A stretch of 64,000 bases of DNA, taken from the NCBI GenBank assembly GCA_963277665.1, contig OY728143.1, positions 533,482,394 to 533,546,393 of the forward strand, in the 5' to 3' direction. This stretch comes from Viscum album (Eukaryota; Streptophyta; Magnoliopsida; Santalales; Viscaceae). The notes beneath the pieces were generated by a model, which worked only from the letters and a program-made list of their open reading frames with translations, ran no database searches and was not told where the DNA came from. A program made the position numbers and the translations under genes. Shown here piece by piece: positions 23,401 through 37,390 of this stretch (the stretch's first letter is position 1; every line of letters begins with the position of its first letter).

Positions 23401-25834
23401 AATTAAATTCAAGAATGATAAAATTAATCTTTCCTAATCTCAATAAAGATCATGGAAAAATGGAAACATTAATCTTGCATATATATGGCCTACTTGTTCA
23501 TTTTTTGTAACAATATTACTTTTTTCTTAACCCTAAATGATGATTTGTTTTAAAATTATAATTTATGAATATAAAGAATAATTATTTAACAATTATTGTT
23601 CTGTATATGTCTAAATAATGAGTATTTTTATATTAGTAATACTACCAAAATCATTTTTCTCTAACAATCCATATATGGTCAACAAATCAAACTAAATATT
23701 AATTGACTAAGTAATTATATATTAAATTTTAATAATTAATATATATGTAAAAATAAACATGGAAATGTTTATAAATATTCTAAATAATTATCATATATTT
23801 ATGGTTTATGGATATAATTATACAGAGTTATGAATTAAAATTTGGGTAATAGTTTTTCACGCTACACTTTTATTTTTGTTGGACAAATTCCATATTCAAT
23901 ACTTATTTTTTTGTCTCTGGTATATGATGCACAATAATTTATTTAATAAAAATTGATATTAAATTTAATTATATTTATATATACATTTTATTATCTCTCT
24001 ATCATGAGGAATACGGTTTCAATGTTATCAATGTTCTAGGGGATTTTTGTCTAAATTTTCGATCATTGATACCTATGTTATGTTATACTCTTATATTATT
24101 TAATGAGATTTATGTACTAATACTTTAAAATTTTATATAACTTATATCCTTATTTTAAGGAAATCATATGTTTAATTATATGTTATATTTTCATGGGAAT
24201 TATGATTTATAGATACCAAAGTTGTATGAGAATCATGTTACAGAATAAATTTTTATCAAGGTTGTTTGTGATTGAGTATCCAATATTGTAATATTATAGT
24301 CTATATTTAGTTAATTAAAATTACATTTTGTTTAATATATTCAGTTCAGGATAATACATCGTTGATTTTAATTTTACACTCATTTTAAACTAATAAGATC
24401 AATAAAATATTTTTATAAAAAATCTGCATTCCAATCGAAAACTCTTTTTCATCCAAAACCATGTTTTCAAAAATAATTCAAAAAAATGCAATGAAAAATA
24501 TGCTTAAATTATAAATTTATATTTTTGCCAATAATATATTTAAAATTTCGTTATAACCATACATTATATTTATTCAATGTTATTTTTAAGTAAAAATAGT
24601 TTCAAAATGTTTTTTGTTTTAAGAAAAATATATTCAATATAAATAGGGTATTCTCTTCAAATTATTTCTGAATATATTTTAATGGTAGTTCTAGATATAA
24701 ACAAAAATATAAATTATTTTTACTTATGATCAAATGGGTATATTTATTAATGATATCATCCTAATTATTTCTCCTGGTTGATAATAATTTTTCAATGATA
24801 TTCTCTTTGGACTCATTACATTCGTAAAGGTTAACCATGATACAAATTTATTAGTATAGAAACTATTGTTTTCAGTAAGATATGAATACTTCAAATATAT
24901 TATTATTGAACATGATCCATTTCTTTTTAATAATAACTTTTTAAAGTGAAAATGGTTATTTTAATGAGCGTTGATTAAATAAATCCTCTATGTTCCTTAT
25001 TCATTTTTCTTTTTTGGTCATTATAAATTATAAATTTGTCTAGATAGCATCAGGTGAGGCCAATGAAATTTATATTATTGGATAACCATGGTATAGATCC
25101 AAAACATTGGTTGATGCTTATTTTCTATTGAGAATTATATTTGAATTAATCCAAATGGTTATTCCAATTTTAATGGTATGATAAGCGATCTAAAACTATT
25201 CATTGAGATGATCTTCCATGATACCAATATAATTTACCTTCCCTTTATTTGGGTTTATGATGTTTTATATGATCAAAATTGAATATAAAATGAAAATTTA
25301 TTATTGATTAATTATAAATTTTTCATTTTAATGACTTAGTCAATGTTTTCAAGTTAATGGATCAATTCAGTGATTATTAATAACTTTAATTTTTTATAAT
25401 AATTCAAATTTATTTTGACATCACATCCTTATGAAATTCATATGGGGAATAATGAAATTAATATTTTAATGGTTATATTTCCCATACAGAAAATATTACC
25501 TCACCCCATTGATGTTTCCTTTTCCACATATAATTAATAATGTGGTATAAAAAATTATTTTTATAAGGTATTTCAAATGGATGAAGGTAATGTTGTAATG
25601 TGAATTTTTTATTTTTTTGTGTGGGAAAGTATCATTTAATGTCATATGAATTTTTTAGGTAAGATAATTTTTTATACAACAAAACTCAAAACCTAAAAGG
25701 TCCATGAGTATGTATGATGGCCAATATATCATTTTATTGTTGTATGGGTATGATGGGAAAGATTTTGTCATAATTTGCAGCATTAATTTAAGAAATGAAA
25801 TATATTAAGTTTTAGAACTTAATTCGAGAGTGTA
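20484..25834 (+). repeat. R2: decayed long LTR of the LTR-A/B family
   Basis: It starts with TGTAAACAACTG after the polypurine tract and ends near TGTAGGTTATATGATAT, the counterpart of GTAGTTGGTATGAGA after LTR-B. That gives about 5.3 kb, long but within the range of large plant gypsy LTRs. From 21.9 kb on it aligns with R1. It carries four boxes of the module (about 22905, 23085, 23272 and 23470). The part 20484-21890 has no recognised partner in this window, so the true start is less sure than the end. Confidence 0.5.
22900..23520 (+). repeat. Box module of R2 (four boxes)
   Basis: Boxes lie at about 22905 (GACGTGTACGTCAGACTA), 23085 (GTGTACGATGGTCTACCACC), 23272 (CACCCTCTCAAAGTGATCTG) and 23470 (GCATATATATGGCCTACTTG). 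Boxes three and four match LTR-B boxes at 60195 (CCCCCTCAAAGTGATATG) and 60365, fixing the register between the two LTRs. Confidence 0.6.
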
Positions 25835-27780
25835 GGTTATATGATATTATACTTTTTGTGTATGTCAGGGTTATACCTAGTATGATAATTTTTTATTATA
25901 AACATCAATCCATTTATGGAATACTTGAGATATTATTTATTTGTCCTTGTAATTACCCTATATAAAAATTGATATGTAATTTTAGAAGAAGAATATTTTT
26001 AATAGATGCTCTATTACTAATATTGGGTGTTGGATCGAGAACTAAATATTTGGAACATCATGTAGGGTTGTTTATAGGTTTGGTTTGACATGTATGAGGC
26101 TCTGTATTTTCACAAAAATTAATTGGAGATTGAGGGATTGAATTCTGGTTTAGGGGGTGAAGGCTAGGGTGAACAGTTAGCACATTGTTAGAGATATAAA
26201 TTTTCTACAACCAATTTTATCAGTTTATATATGATAATTGTTTGTATAATAGATCATGATGGTCTAGTATTTCATTTATATATTTGAATAAGTTATTAGA
26301 TGAATTAATAGGGTTTCTATATAGTTTTTAAGCTATATGAAATGAATAGAAAAAATAGATTGTCCTAAATAATAGGATTCCCAAGGAAGGCATGTGGTTC
26401 ATTAATAATTAGTAACAAAACATGGGACCCATACAATTTTCATTTTCCTTTTATTTATATGATATTTTATTAAAAAACCTCCAATATACTCTCAACATCA
26501 ACCATATATTACCAATATTCACCTACATATCATATTATCTCTTCATCGTGATTCTCCCTTTTCAATATAAAAGTTTCTCTACCACACTTTGAGTTTAAAA
26601 AAATAGGCAATTATATTAGTCCTCCACCCCCCATTCATATTTTTTGTGTGTTCCTAAATGTATGTTAATTTTTTGTCTAATTGAACAAAAATTTATCAAT
26701 TATATTTCTAAATTTAAATTTTAAAATATTTCATGTTAAACTGAAAAAAGATAAATGGTGAGTAGGTTATTATTATCATAAAGTAGATGGTCCTTAAAAT
26801 TTACCCATAATATTAAATCATTTTTAATGAAATGAATTATATCATTTTTGTGGCCCTATAATGAATTTAATTTGATAAAGTTTAATTTTTATCTTATGTC
26901 TGACTTACATAAATATACAATTTATCCTGAATAAAATATTAATATTGGGAAATTATGATATTATTTATTACTAGTGGAATTATCATAATAATGGTTTTCT
27001 ATCCAAAAATGGAGAATTTTTTTGATTGTATTGAGATATAAAATTTGGTTTGAACAAATGTATATAGAATTTAATTTCACTCATTTGGAAAATATTAATA
27101 TAATTTCAACTATAATTGAATCTAATTAATTAGTTACCCTGAAATTGTTTTTGATGATATGTGAAATAGGTGGGTAGTTTTAAATGAAACATGAAAATTA
27201 CAAACCTAACACCGAATTGATTTATATTAACAATTTACCATAAATGAAATATTTTGGGTGAAATATTGAATGGAGTTCAATTTATAAAATGGATTGGAAT
27301 GATATTTTTTGAATCTATTATTTTAATGTATAATTTTTTTTGAATATTACCAAGAGGTGGACCCTAGAATTTATTTCATTAGTGATTATTTCCAAATAGA
27401 AATTAATATATTTGGTAAAATTATAGTGTTTTAATTATCATATTTTAATACCTTAATGGGGTGTAATGTTTTAATAGGATACTTTTTAGACTGTATAGAC
27501 CTATAGTTAAGTGGAATGAAAGTACAATTCCTTGGATTACCCTCAGGGAATAACAGAAAATATGTGGTGAATAGTAACCTTAGATTCTAGGTGGTCAATT
27601 GTTTCAGAATTCCATGAGTAAGTCATTTGTTTTTTCTTTGGTTATTAATTTTGAATATCGTGGGGTGGATCCCCACTGGATTGAAGTAGTGTCTTCATTT
27701 ATCATATGATATAGATTAATTTCATGGAATCTTTCATGGTTTATATGTTAATTCCCTAAAATTATCTCCCCTAATTATTC
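25835..27780 (+). other. Decayed AT-rich sequence after R2
   Basis: The first 380 bp repeat the start of the interior behind R1, so R2 is followed by interior sequence again, as if LTR and interior were arranged in tandem. Beyond about 26220 I recognise nothing: no frame over 60 codons and no motif. Confidence 0.35.
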
Positions 27781-28320
27781 ATGATAACATACAAGTGAAA
27801 TTATTGAGGTGTATGATGTGGATCCCAACAAGATACTTTATAAAAATCAAGGATAGTTGTTTGATCCCATACTAGTAAATAATATCAATTGAATTAAAAT
27901 GTTCAATCCTTCCCTTGAATCTAAAAATGTATTAATGATATGTATTTCCAGGTTGGACGCATAGATTACTTCATGTAATTATGAAATTGGATTTAGAGCA
28001 ATCATACCAGGTAACTAGTTGATCTATATTGCATACATGGAATAGAGGGACACCATCTCGAGTAGATGTATATAATGAACAATGTGGAGTTTTAAAGTGG
28101 ATCCCATAAAATCATAGTTATTTACTATAATTTATTTTCTTATTAATCAGTTAACTATTAGATTTATATGTTGATAAATTCTACTCATTTGTATTCATAA
28201 AAATCCTACAAGAAATCATATTATAGACTAGTTTTTTCAGGATATCATTATTTGAGGATGAATATGCCATACTCGCACTCATACCTCTCTACTGAGGATA
28301 TTTCCTTTGGTGTAAATATC
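27780..28320 (+). repeat. Possible further LTR copy with box-like motifs
   Basis: GGGACACCATCTCGAGTAGATG near 28050 resembles the R2 box GGTCTACCACCTCGTGTAGCGA, and a weaker similarity lies about 215 bp later (28260-28310). It may be a third, more decayed plus-strand copy of the same LTR. Evidence is thin because only the boxes could be compared. Confidence 0.25.
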
Positions 28321-31300
28321 ACTATTTTTCACGTTGATATTTCTCTGGTAATGGAATATTTAATTGGATTTTCCATGTAATTATTGGGTGTATTATGGTG
28401 GATGTTACATGGAATGTCTTCAGACTAATTTTAGATGTTGTGAATTATGTATTTATTTTTTGAATCATTTCTCAAAACTCTTAGTTTTTCCCTTGTATAA
28501 CACATTCAATTATTTATGGGATGCCCTTATTTATTTATTCGAAACTATAGTGATTTGAGTAGTATTAATTTTTAATCTATGTATTTTTGTCCTTCTTTAA
28601 GTGACTGTTATATTTCAAATATTAGTATGATTGTGAGTTTATCATATAATTTCAAAAAATATCATTATTGTCCATAACTATTACCCAAAAGCCTCAGGAA
28701 TATCGGGTGGACCACGAGATGATATATAACATATGGAAATGGGATCCTATTTAGTTTCTTCCATCATAGTGATTAATAAAATGATATAAAATCATTTTAA
28801 TTTATTCATACTTTTTAGTATTTCTATCCAAAGTATTAAGAATGTTGTTGTCCTTGTTAATATGATATTTTATTAGAACAATCAATCAATATATGTGGGG
28901 TAAAATTTTGTTTCTAGGAATTGGGTTCTTCTATCACGTATTATACTTATTAAAATTTCAATTTAGTTTCTCATTAAGCGAATCACTTGTTGTGATTCCC
29001 ACATTATTATTTGACGTATCTAATTTACTGTATTTAAACTATGTTCCCCAGATGAACATAGGTTTTAATTGAATTATAGTTTTATTTCATGAACAAATGA
29101 ATAAACATTCCAGACCTCATTATTTGAATTTTTGATTCAAATTATATATTCACAGTGATTCTGATTTATGTTTTCTGATGAGTATGATTTATTAATATAT
29201 ATCTACCCAGATTATAAAATAGGTGTATATATGTTTTCTGTTTTTTGGTTATTTATTATAATTTTTTTAATTTTTTTAATTGATGTCACCATGTGGTTTT
29301 TAATATATTGGTAATAAGTGGATTTGTTATTTAATATTTATATGATGTTATATATGGTATTTTTTATATAAGGATAATGTGGAATCGTACATTAAAAAAA
29401 TATTAGGTTTATATCATAACATATATTGGGGATATACATTTATTAATGAAGAAGTCTATGAATTATGGATTCATTAAGCTACCGATATGCTATTTTTACT
29501 CCCCACATGTATCTGATCCTTTATTTTAACAAACACAAGAAACATGAAATCATATTAGATAAATGAAATAATCAATTGATAAATTATTTAAATGAATAAA
29601 TTTACTCTTACATGACTAATGTAGTTTAATTGATTTACAATAATCAATATATATGTAATTTTTCTTTTATTTATCGATAATGGTTCCTGATTTAATCATG
29701 ACATAAAAAATGTTTAATCTTGATAGACCAATAATGATTTCAATTGTTTATTTTTTATGAATTTTAATCTAAAAATTATAAAGAAGATATTTTATTCCAT
29801 GTTGTGGTAAAAAGGATATGGACATGTGTGTTTTGCACAAAATTATGGTTGGGTAAAATAATATTTCGAGATAAACATATCCATAATTTTCCTGAATAAA
29901 TATTTAATGAAATTTAATCTTATCATCCATGAAATATTATCATTTTAAAATATTATTGGATTGATATTTTTTAATTTGATTATATATGGAAAAAACACTT
30001 AAAAAATATGTATTATATATTATTAGATGAATATTTGTAAAATGATATTATGATCCATGATAGAACATAAAATTAGAATAAGGCTAATCATGAAAGTGTG
30101 GAATTATAGTGACCCAAACATTTAATATATAGATATTACATATTTCAAGTGAATTTTAATTAATTAATATTATAATAAAATAGAAAATCATATAAGTCTA
30201 GTATCATTAGAAACATTGGTATTTAGACAACTGTTTAGTTAGTGAAATACAACATGTCCAATTATTTTCTTCACTAATAACACTATTCATCAATATTTAA
30301 TACATAATAGTTTACTTCAGGACTAGGGGAAATGAAATATAAGAACATGTGTGCTCCTGTTCTCTTTAAAAAAATTATAGAGATATCAATATATCATGAT
30401 ATTGAGTTAATGATAACATGAGAATAAAAATTTAATGTTTTACACTTAATATCAAATATCATAAAATTTACACATAAATAAATAATTGTATTTAATAAAA
30501 AACAAATCAAAATATATTAAATGAATTTGATCAATGAGAACATTAAATTATTCTAATACATTGATTTTCTCATATATATTTATATAAACATAGAACACAT
30601 TATGTCTTGTATATCTATGAAGATATACACAACTCTTGGTATATTAAGTATTTTACCTATATTAGGATTGGTATTACCACTTTCACAATCATTCGGGCTT
30701 CATAAAACATCATTTGTACCCTATTTTAGGCTTTGGGTAATCGATATTGTACCCAATTTTCTATCCAGATAACCTCATGTATACTATTGATCTCTTAGAA
30801 CCTTAGACAGTTGGAAATATATTGAAGGTTTTTATTGTCCCAATCCATCACATAGTGAAAATAATACATTTTATCCTCAGGTTAATAATGATTTCATCCA
30901 ATCAATCCCCATTATTTAAAATTGGATCCATATACATTTTATCGAAGAATAACTATTTACGTGAAAATTGATAAAAAACTTTTTATCTTCATAAACATTA
31001 AAGCTATTAGTAATTAATATTGATGGAGGAATTGGATTTTATACCTATAAAATGTTAAATAACATCATATGATGACCTTGAATATGGAAAATTAATTTTA
31101 AATATGCCTTGGAAAATAAGTTTTATAATATATGATCCAAATTTTAAAGAAATTTATATACAATCATGATATTGTAAAAAAATTCATGAAAACATTTTAA
31201 ACGAAAATAACTTTACAATGATTCCATTCACATTTTCAGTAAAAGTAAAAAAGTACATATTAAAGAAATATAGTATGATTCCTTTAATGGCTTTTAAAAA

Positions 31301-32110
31301 AAATGTAGTCATATTTAAAGAATTATTTACATAATAATTAGGGAAAAGGAAAAAAATTTAAAAAATATGGACATTAAAGATATATAATTTTCTATCATGG
31401 TGGGAAAAATTTATGATTTTTACAAAAAAAATCATTTAGAATCTTGATTACATATAGGTTGGAATATGATATAAATAATTTTTTTATTTATAAATAATCA
31501 ATGGTGGTGAAAATAAATGAGGTTTTGGTGGGGTATATCAGAAGGTATAATCATCTTAAACATAATCATAAAAAAAATGATAAAAAATGGGAATTTAAAA
31601 ACAAAACATTACCGATTTGGTATATTTTTTATTATAAAAACTATTAAAAAATTCATGTTATTTTTATATAAATATTATATAATTACTGTAACGAGAATAA
31701 TAAAATACATGTATTCGGAGGATATACAAAAATACAATTGATGATTATGCCATGTGTCCCCAAAAAATAAATCATATATTTGAATCCCATAACTGAAGAA
31801 CAGACATTTATCATACATGTTAAAATATAATGTATTCTAAATATATTTTAATTAAAAATTTATTTATAAATAATATTTAAATATATTATATGATATATTG
31901 TTTCATAATGTCCTTTTATAATCCTTTTATTAGTAATTATTTATAAAAAATCAATGTATTTGGTGAAAAAATCATTGTGTTTTTGTGATTGTTTTGGATT
32001 AGTAGAATTTGATGATACACATAGATTATGGTTACATAATTTTCCAAATGTTAATAATCATTTATATTAAGTATTTATATTTTTTGAGTTCTTTTGTAAA
32101 AAATAGTATT
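28321..32110. other. AT-rich stretch without recognisable genes
   Basis: Frames of 64 codons (28364) and 74 codons (31517, starting MRFWWGISEG) have low-complexity I/K/N/Y-rich translations typical of AT-rich non-coding DNA. I see no domain, no LTR end and no RNA gene. Probably decayed retrotransposon sequence. Confidence 0.5.
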
Positions 32111-32114
32111 TTTA

Positions 32115-32580
32115 AATGAATTACACCGTTTAGTGAGACGGTCGACCATATGTACACATGAACCCTATTTCCATTATAATGATGGATGGAATGAAATATG
32201 GTAAATAATATTTTATATTTTCATAATCATTTTATTTAAATGAGATCATATATATTAATTAAAGGTTTAATTATTAATGTCTATTTCAAAATATAATTAA
32301 AACTGAATCAGATCATTACATGGTGGTGGTTGTCCAAAGAAACAGAGGTGTGACATTAACATTTACTAATATATTAAATGGTTAAAAGGTCGATGATATA
32401 TAATGATTATAGAAGTTTAAATATTAAAAAAATATCAAAAAAACAATAAATCCATTATGATCTCCATCCATGAGAGGGGGTGATGGAAAATGTTTTAAAT
32501 AAATTCATGAGGTGATAGTCCCCCATACTCGTGATTGATTATTTTGTTTTCCATTTGATCAAGGAGGGGATGTAAGTAGC
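32115..32580 (-). repeat. Inverted box module I1 (minus-strand LTR fragment)
   Basis: Read on the minus strand, boxes at about 32180-32125, 32360-32325 and 32545-32505 match the plus-strand boxes of LTR-A and LTR-B. Examples are TGTACATATGGTCGACCGTC and GGGGGACTATCACCTCATG. Spacing is about 190 bp. The flank GGAAAACAAAAT also matches LTR-A near 11580, in inverted order. This is a piece of the same LTR family in opposite orientation. Confidence 0.55.
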
Positions 32581-33649
32581 TTAAAAATTCAACATAATTA
32601 GAACACATTAGGTTTAATATAATGATTTTATTATATCAGCATATTTTAATAAAATTTTGAGTCATTAGAAGAAGAAATAACACAAAAACACTTTGTTTTG
32701 AAAGATACATCAACTTTGGTTAATGCACTTGTGTTTTCAAAAAATACTTTTATTATATTTTTATATTAATAAATGGATTTTAGTATATGGGGAGGGAATT
32801 ATTTAAGGTTTATGGGAATTTCCTATGAAATAAAAATGAATTTGGATGTGTGATGTTGATATGTGTGGGGGTAACCTTTAAAGGTAAGGGAGGGGCACAA
32901 TTAGAAATTTGGAAATTTAAATGATACACCCACATTTTAGACTTGAAACAAGGCTACATAATATGTTATTATAAATATTTGGATAATAAAAACTAAATAT
33001 ATGTCTAGAAAATAATTATTATACATGTTGTCTTATCGTTTTAATAGTAATCGTTTTACCTCAAACAACTAGAATACTTGTTTAACTACTTATGAATAAT
33101 AATGTGGTTGTAACATAAGTCCATAAACACTTTTTTATCATTTGAATCATAGAAACCATGAAATAATGAACCATATACAAAGATGTATATTCCATAATTT
33201 TAAAGAGAAAATCATAAATTAAATTCTTCGGAAGTATATACCCCAAAATAATTAACTATAGGATAATATGAAATTCTTCTAATAGAAATAAATGTTAGAT
33301 GAAAAATCCTTTATCCCAAGTCCCAAATATCATTATCACATTAAAATACACTATATAATATATATATTAAGGTTATAAATATATTCTAACCAGTATATTC
33401 ATGTATATAATACCATATATATTCACTAGAAAAACTATTTTTAGTAGTTTATTATCAAATTTTAATTGAAACCACTCTTTTAGGTGATAACTTCTACATT
33501 ATTCAAGTATTTTATAGTTAAGTATTTCTGGTACATGATCATTAATTTTTGTTCAATAATTTCCATAATGTTAATAAGGAATGACAAATATAATAGACAA
33601 TATATATAGTAATACTAAAATATTACAGATATGAAAATTAGTTACACTA
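32581..33649. other. Spacer between inverted modules I1 and I2
   Basis: AT-rich. Probably minus-strand LTR sequence of the same family, judged from its flanks. No coding motif and no clear boundary. Confidence 0.3.
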
Positions 33650-34100
33650 TAAGATTATATCTTAGGTCGTACGTAAACAGGAATATTGTTTCCATTTTCT
33701 CAATGGAAGGACAAATATAATTTTATCAAATATTTCACCTTTACAAAATCATTATTATGACAATGATATAATATATATAAATTAAATCTTCTTTCATTAG
33801 CTTTCATTTTTAATAAAATACTAAAAAATACTATCCCATCATGGATGTGGTAGCCCACATGTATGGATGAAAACTTTTATTGTATTCAACAAAATTTGGA
33901 TGTTATAAATTTAGTTATGATATTTTTATTTCATAATTAAAAAATTTCATAAATAATATATATTAACATTAAATTCGTCTTCAAATCCATCCATTAGAGG
34001 ATGTGATGGTTAAATTATTTCATCAATTCACGAGTACATTTTATTCTGTGAACATAATCACTGGTTTTATTTTCCATTTATTTGAGGAGGATATAGATAT
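33650..34100 (-). repeat. Inverted box module I2
   Basis: Minus-strand boxes lie at about 33705-33660 (TTTACGTACGACCTAAG), 33880-33838 (CATACATGTGGGCTACCAC) and 34060-34015, spacing about 180 bp. The flank after the third box, ATTTTCCATTTATTTGAGGA, pairs with the same flank of I1 (TTTTCCATTTGATCAAGGA), so I1 and I2 are duplicates about 1.52 kb apart. Confidence 0.55.
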
Positions 34101-36950
34101 TGGTCATTACATTATCATAATAACATACCATACGGATGATATTGATGATATTATATCAAAATAATTGGTTAAAATTTTAATGATGTGGGAGATGAAATAA
34201 AAAACCTCTCATTTAAGAGTGAGGCCACATCATTAAACAACCATTAAATGATTCCTCAATTTCCATCATATATGATTTTCCTAATAAAACTAAGAAAACT
34301 TATAAATGGATATGGAATTAATGAAAATATTTCTTTAGGTAATATATGACCAATTAAGGTTTTGGATGTGTGACAAAGATAATACAATGTTCAAGAAACC
34401 CAAATTGATCAGTCCTTAACATATGATATGATAGTTAAAAAATATAGCTCAACAATAGGAATTTAAAATGTTTTTAGGAAACCTCAACCATTATAATATA
34501 AGTTTAACCCTATGAAAACCTATTTTATCCAAAACCGTTTTAATAAATTTTTACTGTTTTAGTATATCTTCATGAATTTTTATTAGCCATATTATTTAAT
34601 TTTAGTTATTTTAATTCCAAATATCTAATTGAATTCGAAAAATTCAAATCATTGAAATTTAATAATTTAATTTGAAATCAAACCAGTATACATGAAGAAC
34701 TAGATGTTTTCTATGAAAAACATTTAATAATTAAATATTTTTTATAATTATTACATAAAAATTATTACAACAATATAAAATGGTTTAATCTTAATATAGT
34801 ATAACTAATGTTATATTTGAACATATTTTATAATTTATTGGATCTTTTATAATTAATTAATGATGATAAATTCACTAATAAAAACAGTTTTTTTTTCAAA
34901 ATTCATCAAAAATTTAGTTATTTCAAGAAATTATGAAATGTTAACTCTAAAATAATTTTCCCATTATATTATTAATTTTCATCTTCAAATATTAATATTA
35001 TTTCTATAAATATTGAAATATTTTACATTATTATTTTACAAAATAAATCAATGTAAATTATTTTTTGACAAAATGGAATGTTTACAGATATAATGATAAT
35101 TAAAAAACAAAGTGCTTACCTATAAATATATTTTTTCTAATTCCTTAATATCATATAAAATTATTGTATTACTATTCACACTTTAATGTTTACCATTTAT
35201 GATATAATTTACATTTATAAATCATAATTTGAGGATTTTATTATGCTTCCCTTAATATGGTATTTTTTGTAAAACAATGTATGAAAGATATTAATTGTTT
35301 TAAATATATAAAATAAAATTTCTATGATATACAATTATAAGTGGTTGTATAAAAATATTCATAAGAATATTATATTAAGTATATACACCAACACACTCAT
35401 AATTGGATAGTCTTGGTCTATATACCAATGTTCAAACATCAAGCTTGGTGTATCCTCCCTTGTTCCCTTATTTCAACATTTGATATACACCTGCATTCAA
35501 TAATTCTTTATTTGGATATCATAATATGTACCACTAATATTATATATAATTATTAGATTCTAATTAATTTTAGGTATATATAATTAATAAATATTTTATC
35601 ACATAATCAGAATCCATTCATATGCATACCTCGAGATCATAAATAATGTAGTGTATCTTTATATCTTGTCCCATTCAAATTAAATGGTTTACATAAATTT
35701 TGAATCACTAAAGTCATAAACCATATAGATAAATTATATGTGTGTTTTAATTATATCCTATCTATTATAGAGCATAATTAATATCCAAAAAATCTATTAT
35801 AGTGGAAATTTTTCATCACAAATATCATTAACCATTCAAGACTAAAATATCCATTTAAAGTTGAAATTACATATATATAATTTCAAACTTTTAGAAAAAT
35901 TATCAATTATAATTTATTCCAAAAAGTAATGTAAATTTGTTATGGACGGTTGAAATAATTGAGGGGACATAACTGTGGGATATTCTATGCATCCCATGTA
36001 CATTAAAATCTTGATTCCATTCAAGTTTTATGGGAAATAAAAAATGTACACAGTTTATAAAAATACATGTAGAATGATTTGAGGAATTTTTTATGTAAAT
36101 TAAATCTTTTTAAGATATATGTTAATAAATCATTAAATAAAAAAATCAGGAGAACATTTTATATTAAGTAATTACAACGAAGAAAAAGAATCTGGAAAAA
36201 TGAAGAAATAATGTATGTATTTAATTTAATCATGCTTTGAATCATTTTAAGTAAAAATTATAGGAAAATATAACCACTAGATAATTTTTTTTGGATATTT
36301 ATATTAGAAAAAAATTAAATGGGTTTATTAGAAAATTATCATATTATTTCAATAAATAGATATTCAATCATTAATATGACTTATTAAAATTAGATTGAAA
36401 CAAAAAATATCTTAACGCATGTTCAATTATCTTATAATAATATATAACATTTTTGAATAATAAATAAAACATTTTTAAGTATATTATATAAAAACATTTA
36501 ATACTAATAAATTAAAATATGATCTAATTATTAAAATTTGTTTCATTTTATTAGTAATTCCATATTAAAATCAACATTTTTATGATAACTTTTTCATTTT
36601 TTAATGTATTATTTCTATATTTTCCTACACTATAATTCTATTTCTCTTACAATATCTCTAGAAGACTATTTATGATATAAAAATAAATATTGATCATTAT
36701 ATACCAATTAATCATCATCTATCAATGGTAGAGATATAAAAATATTTCACACTGTTTCTTGATATGCTATGATTTACACACACATGAAATTGTTTTTTCA
36801 TTTTCTAATGTTAATATGGAAGGAAGTAATAATAATAATTTACCATTAAAAAAACAAAATTATTTCTTAAAATAAATATATATTCCATAATTATTCCAAT
36901 ATTATATTCCATGTAAAGTAGATATTATCAAAAAATCACATCAATTTGTT
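34101..36950. other. AT-rich stretch without recognisable genes
   Basis: No frame above 60 codons, no motif and no LTR end that I can defend. A few phrases (for example near 35400-35480) are less AT-rich but match nothing else I noticed. Confidence 0.45.
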
Positions 36951-36954
36951 GTGT

Positions 36955-37390
36955 TTTTCTCAACATGTACACACGAGCAATGTTGTAGAAACCCAATAGA
37001 TTCAATGGTAAGAAGGTTCATATGAAAATACTATTTAGAAGAAAAAATATTACATAAATATAATATATAAACTCTAAACATGTCATAATTTCTATGCATG
37101 AAATATTGAGAATAAATAATAATCATGTAACTGTGTATAGGTGGTCGTCCACAAAGACACATAACTGATATAGTGATTTCCAATTTGATGTAAAAGATGG
37201 ATAAAAATAGTATATTCACTATCCTTATAACATTTAAGTGTATTTAAAATTAATAATTTATTATATCATAATTAAATTAAAATATTTTATGGTGGTAGAA
37301 GATGAAATAATTAGAATTATGTTACGATTGAAGAATTCCTCTACATTGGTTAGCCAAAATGATATACAGTATTAAAGACCCGTATGAATG
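36955..37390 (-). repeat. Inverted box module I3
   Basis: On the minus strand three weaker boxes lie near 37385-37320 (CATTCATACGGGTC), 37180-37130 (TTTGTGGACGACCACCTATA) and 37010-36960 (GTTTCTACAACATTGCTCG), again about 180 bp apart. The middle one is close to the R2 box GTACGATGGTCTACCACCTC. Same LTR family, more decayed. Confidence 0.4.

Noticed and set aside
25080..25105. CATGGTATAGATCCAAAAC as a primer-binding site
   Set aside because: Alignment with LTR-A and LTR-B puts the LTR end about 750 bp further on (near 25834), so this is a chance match within the LTR.
31517..31741. 74-codon frame MRFWWGISEG...
   Set aside because: Its composition is typical of AT-rich random frames, with no homologous copy in the window and no promoter or splice context.
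32551..32590. AAGGAGGGGA followed by TGTAAGTAGC as a polypurine tract and LTR start
   Set aside because: The same context recurs 1.5 kb later, and its reverse complement aligns with the inside of LTR-A near 11550-11590. It is therefore LTR interior in inverted orientation.
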